From positions 137,360-201,359 of the forward strand of contig CAZAFW010000001.1 of assembly GCA_964484935.1 (NCBI GenBank): 64,000 nt of DNA, given 5' to 3'. The notes under the pieces were generated by a model. The model was not told where the DNA came from. It saw nothing but the letters and a program-made list of their open reading frames with translations, and made no database searches. A program made the position numbers and the translations under genes. Shown here one piece after another: positions 7,868 through 15,383 of this stretch (its first letter is position 1; each line of letters opens with the position of its first letter). Origin of the DNA: BM714 sp964484935 (GTDB lineage Bacteria; Bacillota; Clostridia; Peptostreptococcales; BM714).

Positions 7868-9154
7868 TTATTCGATATAATCGAATTCATGCCCTTCTAT
7901 ATCGATTGTCGCACCATCTCCTGCGCCCATTTTTTTCAGTTCTTCGAAAACACCCTTCTTTTTAAGTATCCCCTGAAATCTCTGTACGGAATCCCAATCC
8001 TCGAAATTGGTTGATTTCATGAGCTTTTCAACCGAATATCCCGTGATATGGAATGTTTCGTTTATTTTTTCTATCTCCCAGTCGCGTTCCCTCTTCTTGT
8101 ATCGATAAATCTTGTGTTCTTCCTTGTCCTGTTGGCCGTTTCCCGTTTCAACAGCTTGCAGATTATCCAACATTCCGGTTATCTTTTTCATCAAATCATC
8201 CAGCCCTTCGCTCGCAGCGGCTGAAATGAAGAACACCTCGTATCCTCTGTTTTCCATTTCTTCTCTAAAAGAATCGATATCGGACGGGTCTTCCGTCAAA
8301 TCGGTCTTATTGCCCACCACAATCTGTTTTTTGGCGGCCAAATCATCCGAATAGGACCTAAGCTCCTCATTGATCATTTCAAAGTCATTTACGGGATTTC
8401 GTCCTTCGGAGCCCGATATGTCGACCACATGCACAAGCAATCTGGTCCTTTCAATATGCCTCAAAAAATCGTGTCCCAAGCCAGTCCCTTCATGAGCCCC
8501 TTCTATCAGTCCAGGTATGTCGGCCATTGCAAAACTCTTGCCCTTGACAGCTTCGACAACTCCCAAATTTGGATGGATGGTGGTAAAATGGTAATTGGCT
8601 ATTTTGGGTTTGGCCTTTGAGACCTTGGAAAGGATGGTCGATTTACCTACATTTGGCAAACCTATCAATCCAACTTCGGCCAGAAGCTTAAGCTCAAGTA
8701 CTAGAATCCTCTCGTCTCCCGGATCGCCCGCCTCGGAAAAATTCGGAGCCTGGCGTATCGAGCTCTTGTATCTGGTGTTTCCTTTTCCGCCTTTTCCGCC
8801 TTTTGCAATTATCACAGATTGACCTTTTTCTACAAGATCCGCAATTATCAGATTCGTTTCTGCATCCTTTACTACGGTTCCTGGCGGTACGCTCAGGGTC
8901 AAATGGCGGCCGTTCTTGCCGAACATTTTCTTTTTCCCGCCGTTTTCCCCATTTTCCGCACTATACTTCGTCTTGTAGCGAAAATCCATAAGCGTTTTCA
9001 TGCCGTCATCGACTCGAAGTATAATGTTGCCTCCATTTCCTCCGTCTCCGCCATCGGGTCCTCCATCAGGCACATATTTTTCATGCCGAAATGAAGTCGC
9101 TCCGTCTCCGCCTTTTCCTGCTCTTACCGATATTTTCGCTTCATCTATAAACAT
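7868..9154 (-). CDS. obgE: GTPase Obg/CgtA
   Basis: 428 aa. Obg is a 50S assembly and stress GTPase. The N-terminal glycine-rich Obg fold (about 1-158; PDGGDGGNGGNI) is followed by the G domain with GLPNVGKST (G1), DIPGLIEGAHEG (G3) and GNKTDL (G4). The Firmicutes-type C-terminal OCT domain ends the protein (KRERDWEIEKINETFHITGY). The ATG at 9154 follows GAGGGTG; the longer frame above it encodes part of the upstream hairpin. It lies between rpmA and yhbY, the classic L21-L27-Obg order. Confidence 0.97.
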   Translation of the reverse strand: MFIDEAKISVRAGKGGDGATSFRHEKYVPDGGPDGGDGGNGGNIILRVDDGMKTLMDFRYKTKYSAENGENGGKKKMFGKNGRHLTLSVPPGTVVKDAETNLIIADLVEKGQSVIIAKGGKGGKGNTRYKSSIRQAPNFSEAGDPGDERILVLELKLLAEVGLIGLPNVGKSTILSKVSKAKPKIANYHFTTIHPNLGVVEAVKGKSFAMADIPGLIEGAHEGTGLGHDFLRHIERTRLLVHVVDISGSEGRNPVNDFEMINEELRSYSDDLAAKKQIVVGNKTDLTEDPSDIDSFREEMENRGYEVFFISAAASEGLDDLMKKITGMLDNLQAVETGNGQQDKEEHKIYRYKKRERDWEIEKINETFHITGYSVEKLMKSTNFEDWDSVQRFQGILKKKGVFEELKKMGAGDGATIDIEGHEFDYIE

Positions 9155-9173
9155 ATTTTCACCCTCTAACAAT

Positions 9174-9209
9174 AAAAAGCCCATACCTCATAAAGGGCAT
9201 GGGCTTTTT
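9174..9209 (-). terminator. Intrinsic terminator or attenuator between rpmA and obgE
   Basis: On the minus strand AAAAAGCCCAT (9209-9199) pairs with ATGGGCTTTTT (9184-9174), an 11-bp stem ending in a T-tract. It lies just after the rpmA stop, so part of the ribosomal protein transcript probably ends here. Confidence 0.7.
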
Positions 9210-9211
9210 TT

Positions 9212-9514
9212 CTATTGAACGTCAACACTTGCCGGATAAACACTGGCCTGTTTTCGATCCTTGCCTTTTCGTTCGAACTTAAGAATCCCGTCAGACTTTG
9301 CAAACAGCGTATCGTCCCCGCCTCTGCCGACATTCAAACCCGGATGGATTTTTGTGCCTCTTTGTCTGACCAGAATGCTTCCAGCGCTCACAAATTGGCC
9401 ATCAGCCCTTTTGACGCCTAATCTCTTTGATTCACTGTCTCTACCGTTCTTTGAGGAACCAACACCCTTCTTGCTTGAGAAAAGTTGGAGATTCATTTTA
9501 ATCATCATAATCAT
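9212..9514 (-). CDS. rpmA: 50S ribosomal protein L27 with Prp-cleavable N-terminus
   Basis: L27 lies at the peptidyl-transferase centre. The body SSKKGVGSSKNGRD through ADGQFVSAGSILVRQRGTK is standard. As in Firmicutes, the protein starts with an extension ending NLQLF before SSKKG, the site cut by Prp. Three ATGs are possible (9514, 9508, 9505). 9514 follows AGGAGGTG closely; the one at 9505 gives the N-terminus most like other Firmicutes L27 (M-I-K-M-N-L-Q-L-F). The gene overlaps the 3' end of prp. Confidence 0.96.
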   Translation of the reverse strand: MIMMIKMNLQLFSSKKGVGSSKNGRDSESKRLGVKRADGQFVSAGSILVRQRGTKIHPGLNVGRGGDDTLFAKSDGILKFERKGKDRKQASVYPASVDVQ

Positions 9515-9842
9515 CGCACCTCCTTACAAGAATATTCACATAATCGGGATAGGTCTCAGCAACGCTTTCATATCCCACATAAATCGTTTCCATTATTGCC
9601 GCCACCCTTTGTTTTTCCTTTGATGGCAAATTCTTCGGGACAAGGCATCTAAGATAGCCTTCCGCCACCTCATATTCAAAATTGATACCGGTGAGTTCGC
9701 CGAGTGCGTTTACAGCAGTCTGAGCGAGAACTGAAACGCTTGCGCAAACTATGTCCCTTCCGTATTCATCACTTTCAGCGTGCCCGGAAACTTCAAACCC
9801 CATGATTTCTGTGTTTTCTCTAAAAACCATAATTTCTATCAT
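9498..9842 (-). CDS. prp: Ribosomal-processing cysteine protease Prp
   Basis: 114 aa (older name YsxB). Prp removes the N-terminal extension of L27, a step needed for ribosome assembly in Firmicutes. The catalytic pair lies in GHAESDEYGRDIVCASVS: His22 and Cys34. The gene sits between rplU and rpmA as usual and overlaps rpmA, whose product is its substrate. Length matches the family. Confidence 0.95.
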   Translation of the reverse strand: MIEIMVFRENTEIMGFEVSGHAESDEYGRDIVCASVSVLAQTAVNALGELTGINFEYEVAEGYLRCLVPKNLPSKEKQRVAAIMETIYVGYESVAETYPDYVNILVRRCDDYDD

Positions 9843-9860
9843 GACGTCCTTCCAGCTTTC

Positions 9861-10172
9861 CTATGCGTTGATTGCGTCAATCTTGACTTTTGTATACGGC
9901 TGTCTGTGTCCTTGCTTTCTTCTGTAGTCTTTCTTGGCTTTATACTTGTAAACGATGACTTTCGGTCCCTTGCCTTGCTCAAGAACCGTTGCATCAACCG
10001 AAACGCCTTCAATGTAAGGTTTGCCGAAGGAAACTTCTCCTTCCTTGGAAAAAGCGAGAATCTTTTCGAAATTTATCTTTCCGCCTTCAGTTTCATTGAG
10101 TTTTTCGATGAAAAGTGTATCGCCTTCCTGTACTCTGTATTGTTTTCCACCTGTTTCAATAATTGCATACAT
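9861..10172 (-). CDS. rplU: 50S ribosomal protein L21
   Basis: 103 aa. The start MYAIIETGGKQYRVQEGD and the C-terminal KAKKDYRRKQGHRQPYTKVKI are diagnostic. The ATG at 10172 follows GAGGAGGTG. In-frame codons further upstream belong to the 5' leader and the promoter, not to the protein. It is the first gene of the L21-Prp-L27 operon. Confidence 0.97.
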   Translation of the reverse strand: MYAIIETGGKQYRVQEGDTLFIEKLNETEGGKINFEKILAFSKEGEVSFGKPYIEGVSVDATVLEQGKGPKVIVYKYKAKKDYRRKQGHRQPYTKVKIDAINA

Positions 10173-10254
10173 GCCTTGCACACCTCCTCTAAACAATCTC
10201 GCCGAACTCAGGCGGCAATCGCTCTTAATACCTGGTCCGCGCGGTTCTCCGTGC
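10173..10254 (-). ncRNA. rplU mRNA leader (candidate L21 leader)
   Basis: About 82 untranslated bases between the predicted transcription start and the rplU ATG. They can form a GC-rich hairpin (GCCG with CGGC around CCTGAGTT). Firmicutes L21 genes often have a structured autoregulatory leader; membership here is inferred from position, not from an alignment. Confidence 0.45.
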
Positions 10255-10260
10255 TCATGC

Positions 10261-10289
10261 ATAATACCACACATGCCGCACATAGTCAA
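10261..10289 (-). promoter_or_regulatory. Promoter of the rplU-prp-rpmA operon
   Basis: TTGACT (10289-10284), 17-base spacer, TATTAT (10266-10261): a near-consensus sigma-A promoter placed after the rng stop. Confidence 0.85.
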
Positions 10290-10318
10290 CAATCCGATTA
10301 TATCACAAACTCTACTAT

Positions 10319-11710
10319 TTATAAATAGATGATTTCAAATTCACCGGGTTTAATATCCTTGTTTTTTCTTATTTTTACAAGCTGTCCGTATCGTTCCCCA
10401 GCAATTTTTTCATATTCTGTTTTCTCCAGCCAAGCTCCTGTTGCCAAGTCTGTGCAAAGCTCCAAATTCTTCATGGATGTTTCTGATTTGATTCTTGCAA
10501 GTTCCTTTTCTATTCTTCCCAAAGTATAGACCGGTTTCTCGAATTCACACTCTCTCATATGCAACCTTCTCGACGAAACGCCTTTTTTCTCCCTGGACAT
10601 TTCAAAAAGACCGGCTTTCGTGAATCCATAAATGTCGAACTTGCGGTTGTCGTATTTTTCAAAAATGCCTTCCATCATTTCGCATATCTCTCTTTGCGCC
10701 TTTTTATCGGAATCCAAAAAATCGATGAGAATCATTCCTGAAAGATTCCTCAGGACTATCTGCCTCGCCGCTTCCGCCGACGCCTCGCGGTTTGTTGTTG
10801 AAACGACCCCCCCGCTTGCATTCTTAGCAGAATTCACATCTATTGATGTCAGAGCCTCGGTCTCTTCAATTATTATGTTTCCTCCGCTCGGGAGCCAAAT
10901 CTTTTTCTTGACAGACTCTTCCAAGGCCTTGCCCGCAGAATAAAGTGAAAAGGTATTCCAACCTTCCGATATGTCCCGAAATTCGCACATTTCCCCAACT
11001 ACTCCAGAACATGAACCCAAAACGGAATCCATGTCATCCGCACAATCAAAAACAATTTTGTCCATGCCTCTGTAGGAATTGTTTATCACTTTTTCGACTG
11101 CAAAATCCGCCCCCTTGTAAATCCTTTTGGGAGCTTTGGCATAAGCCATTTGCGAACAAAGATCTTCCCATTTAGCTTGCAAGTTTCTATAATCTTGCTT
11201 TATGTCTTCATCGGAAAGCTTTTCCGCATGAGTTCTTATGATCATTCCGCAGGATTTTTTGTGCATTTCATATGCCAATTCCTTCAGGCGCCTTATTGAC
11301 TTGGGATTTTCCACTTTGTTTGAAACTGCAATCCTGTTGTTGTCGTCGTCATAAAAAACCAGTCCGTCTCCCTGTATGCTGAGCTTTCCTGTCAATTTCG
11401 GGCCCTTGCTGCCAGAAGCTTCCTTTTTTATCTGTACCGCTATTTCATCTCCTGCCTTTATCAGGCCGGAAATTTTTTTCTTGCCGTAACCACCCTTTAT
11501 TTCATCCTTTTGCAGATAGCCCTTCCTATCCAAACCAATATCCACAAATGCCGCCTGAATGGAGTCGAGGACTTTTTCAACCCTCCCTATGTAAATATCT
11601 CCTATTACGCCTTCTCCGATTTCTGAAATTTCCAATCTGTATACTATGTCGTCAAAAATTACTGCGACTCTCTTAACTCTTCCGATTGTATTAAAAACAA
11701 TTACATTCAT
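10319..11710 (-). CDS. rng: Ribonuclease E/G family endoribonuclease
   Basis: 463 aa, the short RNase G form. The N-terminal S1 domain (GDIYIGRVEKVLDSIQAAFVDIG) is followed by the catalytic domain with SIDVNSAKNASG and GMILIDFLDSDKK, which carry the Mg2+-binding aspartates. The zinc-link CPxC motif that holds RNase E/G dimers together is missing: at that place there is only RECEF. The start ATG overlaps the upstream stop in an ATGA. The gene is the last in a long run from mreB through rodA. Confidence 0.92.
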   Translation of the reverse strand: MNVIVFNTIGRVKRVAVIFDDIVYRLEISEIGEGVIGDIYIGRVEKVLDSIQAAFVDIGLDRKGYLQKDEIKGGYGKKKISGLIKAGDEIAVQIKKEASGSKGPKLTGKLSIQGDGLVFYDDDNNRIAVSNKVENPKSIRRLKELAYEMHKKSCGMIIRTHAEKLSDEDIKQDYRNLQAKWEDLCSQMAYAKAPKRIYKGADFAVEKVINNSYRGMDKIVFDCADDMDSVLGSCSGVVGEMCEFRDISEGWNTFSLYSAGKALEESVKKKIWLPSGGNIIIEETEALTSIDVNSAKNASGGVVSTTNREASAEAARQIVLRNLSGMILIDFLDSDKKAQREICEMMEGIFEKYDNRKFDIYGFTKAGLFEMSREKKGVSSRRLHMRECEFEKPVYTLGRIEKELARIKSETSMKNLELCTDLATGAWLEKTEYEKIAGERYGQLVKIRKNKDIKPGEFEIIYL

Positions 11711-12426
11711 TTAGCCTCCACCTCTGAAACGGTTTCTTCCAAAGAAAGCGGTCCACCTTCAGCTTTTGAGAAAAGATCAATTCTTAAAACATCAACATTG
11801 TGAGGATCAATATTCCAACCGGTTTTTTCTCCCAGGCCCTTTAAGAGAAACAAAGGATTTAGATTTCCCCGGCTGCCTGCGCTTAAAAGGACTTTTAGGA
11901 CAATTCGGTTATTTTTAAAGTTTACCGTTTCATAGCCATGTATGTCCTCCTTTAGATTTTTTTCAACAATCTTGCCGGACTTTGTGCGTTTGCGCGCTGG
12001 AATCGGACCCGATTCCAGTATTTTTTCTAATTCCATAATAGAATCCATGTCTATTTCAGCATCAAGTGGAAAATCAATTTCAAATTCGGAATAGTCTACC
12101 ATGCTCATAAGTGATTTTGCTTTTGCGTCCACATAACCTCCGACAATCAACTTGAGCCCGCCTGGAAGAGCTGAGTTCATCTTTTCGATAAATTTGCCTA
12201 TTCGAACAGCTTCGGTCACTTCAACATCTATATACTCTCCTATGCTTGAAAACCCTACAGATGAAGGCAGGGCAAAGCTCATTTTGGGATGAGGATTGAA
12301 TCCCTCTGTATATTTGAGGGGGATTCCGATTCTTCTGAATGCCCTTTCAAAAACCTTTATCATTTCCAAATGCCCAAGATATTTTACCCGGCCTTTTTTT
12401 TCATACCTTACTCTTATCCTATACAT
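11707..12426 (-). CDS. TIGR03936 family radical-SAM-linked protein (DUF2344)
   Basis: 239 aa. This family is nearly always paired with, or fused to, the radical SAM protein encoded next to it, as here. Typical sequence: YRIRVRYEKKGRVKYLGHLEM, then FERAFRRIGIPLKYTEGFNPHPKMSFALP. The ATG at 12426 is chosen over 12435 because AGAGGTG touches the latter. It overlaps both neighbours (8 bases upstream, 4 downstream), which suggests strict coexpression. Its biochemical role is unknown. Confidence 0.9.
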   Translation of the reverse strand: MYRIRVRYEKKGRVKYLGHLEMIKVFERAFRRIGIPLKYTEGFNPHPKMSFALPSSVGFSSIGEYIDVEVTEAVRIGKFIEKMNSALPGGLKLIVGGYVDAKAKSLMSMVDYSEFEIDFPLDAEIDMDSIMELEKILESGPIPARKRTKSGKIVEKNLKEDIHGYETVNFKNNRIVLKVLLSAGSRGNLNPLFLLKGLGEKTGWNIDPHNVDVLRIDLFSKAEGGPLSLEETVSEVEAK

Positions 12427-14251
12427 TGCATGCACCTCTGTAATTTGTCAAAATGCCGCAATTGCAGCATCCCTGCCTGCAGTCCGGCGTCAATTGCCCT
12501 TTTTTTGCTTTTTCGTTTTCATCTGCAAGAAATTCCTTGTCTATTCCAGCGCTTATATGGTCCCACGGCAAAGCCTGCCCGTATTCTGAAATCCTGTTTG
12601 CATATGCAAGCGGATCGAGCCCTGATTCCCCCATTGCTTTTATCCATTTGCCATAGTCGAAATAATCGCTCCAGCTGTCAAACTTGCATCCCGAAACCCA
12701 AGCCCTGTGCAGCACATCACAAAGCCTTCGGTCGCCTCTTGAAAAAACCGATTCCATGAAGCTGGTTTCCGAATCATGGTAATTGAATGAAATGGCCTTC
12801 TCCCGTTTGAACAGCTTGTTCAAATACCTGTGCTTCTCATTGAAGACTGAAGGCTCGTCCTGCCCTTCCCATTGGAAAGGTGTGAATGCTTTTGGAACAA
12901 AATTGGAAACGCTGACCGTTATTCTAGGCTTCCTTCTTCTTTTTTCCTTTGGCATTTCATAATAAGCCTCTACAACTTTTTTTGCCAGGTCATAAATGCC
13001 GTCGAGATCCTCTTTGGTCTCGGTTGGCAGTCCTATCATAAAATATAATTTGACAGTATCCCATCCCAGGTCGAATGCGTTTTCAACAGATTCCATGAGA
13101 TCCTTTTCATCAATCCCTTTGTTTATTACATCCCTCATCCTTTGAGTTCCGGCTTCAGGGGCAAACGTGAGCCCTGTCTTTCTTACCGTCTGTATCCTTT
13201 GCAGTATTTCCATTGAAAAGCTGTCCAGTCTAAGTGAAGGAAGCGATATGCCAATGCGTTCGGCTTCATAGCTGCCCAGCAATTTCTCCACCAATGTTCC
13301 CAAGCCAGAATAATCGCTAGTGCTCAGAGAAGCAAGCGATATTTCTTCGTATCCGGTGTTCTTTATTATTTTATCCACGATTTCGGCAACCGTATCCACC
13401 GACCGTTCTCTTACCGGCCTGTATACCATTCCCGCATGGCAGAATCTGCAGCCTCTCGTGCATCCCCTGAAAACTTCGACAACAGCCCTGTCATGGACCG
13501 CATCTGCATAAGGCATGACCTGCCTGTCAGGGAAATAGGATTTGTCAAGATCCATAACCATGTTCTTTTTCAAGACAGGTGGAGCTTCCTTTTCTATTGT
13601 TTTCGTTCCCATGTAGATTCCATCTTTATAAACAGGATCATAGAAGGAAGGTACATATATACCGGGAATATCTGTGATACTTTTTAAGAAATCATATTTT
13701 GTAGTTGTTTCAGATTTGTGGATTTTAAACCTTTCTATGAACTCGGGCAGAATGTCCTCCGCATCGCCGATAAAAACAACATCGACAAAATCCGCAATAG
13801 GTTCGGGATTGAAAGCGCATGGCCCTCCGGCTATTATTACGGGATGGGAATCGTCCCTGTCTTTTGCAAATACAGGCAATCCCGCCAAATCCATCATGTT
13901 GAGTATGTTTGAATAACTCATTTCATATTGCAAAGTGAAGCCTATAATATCCAATTCTCCGGCAGGAGTTCTCGATTCCATTGTAAACAATGGAGTTTCG
14001 CTTTCTCTCATCACTTTTTCCATATCTGTCCACGGAGCAAAAAGTCGTTCGCAATATACATCCTCCATGTCATTTAGCAAAAAATACAAAATCTGCAGCC
14101 CCATGAAAGACATCCCCACTTCGTAAACGTCGGGGAAGGCAAAACCGAAACGGACTTGGCCTTGCCTTATTTCCTTGTTTACCGAATTGACTTCTCCACC
14201 GATGTATCTGCTCGGCTTCTCAACTTGTTTCAATAAATAATCTATTTGCAT
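12419..14251 (-). CDS. TIGR03960 family B12-binding-domain radical SAM protein
   Basis: 610 aa. The N-terminal half resembles a cobalamin-binding domain (GFAFPDVYEVGMSFMGLQIL, VIIAGGPCAFNPEPIADFVD). The radical SAM core has the CxxxCxxC cluster motif in FRGCTRGCRFCHAG, and the later LYFMIGLPTETKEDLDGI block is typical. Near the C-terminus lies a further cysteine cluster (CRQGCCNCGI). It is encoded with its partner TIGR03936 protein between rodA and rng. The substrate is unknown. The ATG at 14251 is preferred because GGAGG touches the ATG at 14257. Confidence 0.92.
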   Translation of the reverse strand: MQIDYLLKQVEKPSRYIGGEVNSVNKEIRQGQVRFGFAFPDVYEVGMSFMGLQILYFLLNDMEDVYCERLFAPWTDMEKVMRESETPLFTMESRTPAGELDIIGFTLQYEMSYSNILNMMDLAGLPVFAKDRDDSHPVIIAGGPCAFNPEPIADFVDVVFIGDAEDILPEFIERFKIHKSETTTKYDFLKSITDIPGIYVPSFYDPVYKDGIYMGTKTIEKEAPPVLKKNMVMDLDKSYFPDRQVMPYADAVHDRAVVEVFRGCTRGCRFCHAGMVYRPVRERSVDTVAEIVDKIIKNTGYEEISLASLSTSDYSGLGTLVEKLLGSYEAERIGISLPSLRLDSFSMEILQRIQTVRKTGLTFAPEAGTQRMRDVINKGIDEKDLMESVENAFDLGWDTVKLYFMIGLPTETKEDLDGIYDLAKKVVEAYYEMPKEKRRRKPRITVSVSNFVPKAFTPFQWEGQDEPSVFNEKHRYLNKLFKREKAISFNYHDSETSFMESVFSRGDRRLCDVLHRAWVSGCKFDSWSDYFDYGKWIKAMGESGLDPLAYANRISEYGQALPWDHISAGIDKEFLADENEKAKKGQLTPDCRQGCCNCGILTNYRGACNV

Positions 14252-14272
14252 TGCCATCCTCCATACTACTTT

Positions 14273-15379
14273 CTAGAATTTTATTTTCTGCCTTCTAACT
14301 GAAATTCCCAACACAAGACCAATTGCCGCCATGCTTATAATGAGAGAGCTCCCACCGTAACTCATGAAGGGAAGCGTAACACCTGTTACGGGCATCATTC
14401 CCATTGTCATTCCTATGTTTTGTATTATTTGATAAAGGAACATCGACACTATACCTGCCACAAGCAAAGTTCCGTATGCGTCTTTTGAATTCTTCGCTAC
14501 GCTGAACATTCTGTAAATCAAAATAAAATATAGGAGTATAAGGCAAGCTCCTCCGACAAAACCCAATTCCTCGACCAAAACTGCAAAAATGAAATCCGTT
14601 TCCTGAACAGGCAGGAAATCATACCTTGTCTGTGTTCCCATGAAAAGGCCTTTCCCTGAAAACTGGCCCGATCCTATTGTGATTTTTGATTGCCGGACAT
14701 GATAATTGCCCGGCAAATCCGTATTGGACGGATTCAGAAAAGCGTCTATCCTTCTCTTTTGGTGGTCTCCCATGAACCTGTAGGCAACTGGAATCATTGC
14801 TATTGCGAAGGCACCGCCTCCAATAAAATATTTCCATGGCATGCCGGCAATAAAAAGCATCCCAATCGTGATGACTACAAAAACCAATGCAGTACCAAGG
14901 TCAGGCTGAATCAAAACAAGAAATATGAAGGGAAGCGGAAAAAGAAGCGAAATTGCAATCTCCACTATATTGTCAATTTTACCGTAGCGGCTTTCAAGAA
15001 ACTTTCCATAAGACAATATGAAACCTATCTTTGCAAGCTCAGATGTCTGTATGTCTATGGGGCCGATGTCTATCCAGCTCCTTGCCCCGCCTCTAACAGC
15101 TCCAAGCCCGGGTATATAAACCAAGAGCAACATGAAAATCGACAATACATATACAACCTTGTACAAGTCCCCCAAATAGTTGTAATCGATTATAATCACC
15201 AAGACCATTATTGCCAGCCCCAAGCAAAATGCTATTGTCTGAATCTTTATTTGCCTGGTAAGCCCATTTTCAGCATAATGGGTCGCACTGGCAATGATTA
15301 TAATTCCCAAGGCAATTATGGACACCATTGTCACAAAAAGAGTCCAATCGAAATGCTTGAGTATTTTTCTTTCAAACAT
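14273..15379 (-). CDS. rodA: Rod-shape peptidoglycan glycosyltransferase RodA (SEDS family)
   Basis: 368 aa, about ten membrane helices. RodA polymerises lipid II together with its cognate class B penicillin-binding protein during side-wall growth. Family signatures are AVRGGARSWIDIGPIDIQTSELAKIGF, PVQETDFIFAVLVEELGF with the catalytic Asp, and the C-terminal LPFMSYGGSSLI. The start at 15379 lies 4 bases after the PBP2 stop, so the two partners are translationally linked. Clostridial mre clusters often have minCDE between PBP2 and rodA; here there is none. Confidence 0.95.
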   Translation of the reverse strand: MFERKILKHFDWTLFVTMVSIIALGIIIIASATHYAENGLTRQIKIQTIAFCLGLAIMVLVIIIDYNYLGDLYKVVYVLSIFMLLLVYIPGLGAVRGGARSWIDIGPIDIQTSELAKIGFILSYGKFLESRYGKIDNIVEIAISLLFPLPFIFLVLIQPDLGTALVFVVITIGMLFIAGMPWKYFIGGGAFAIAMIPVAYRFMGDHQKRRIDAFLNPSNTDLPGNYHVRQSKITIGSGQFSGKGLFMGTQTRYDFLPVQETDFIFAVLVEELGFVGGACLILLYFILIYRMFSVAKNSKDAYGTLLVAGIVSMFLYQIIQNIGMTMGMMPVTGVTLPFMSYGGSSLIISMAAIGLVLGISVRRQKIKF

Positions 15380-15383
15380 GAAA

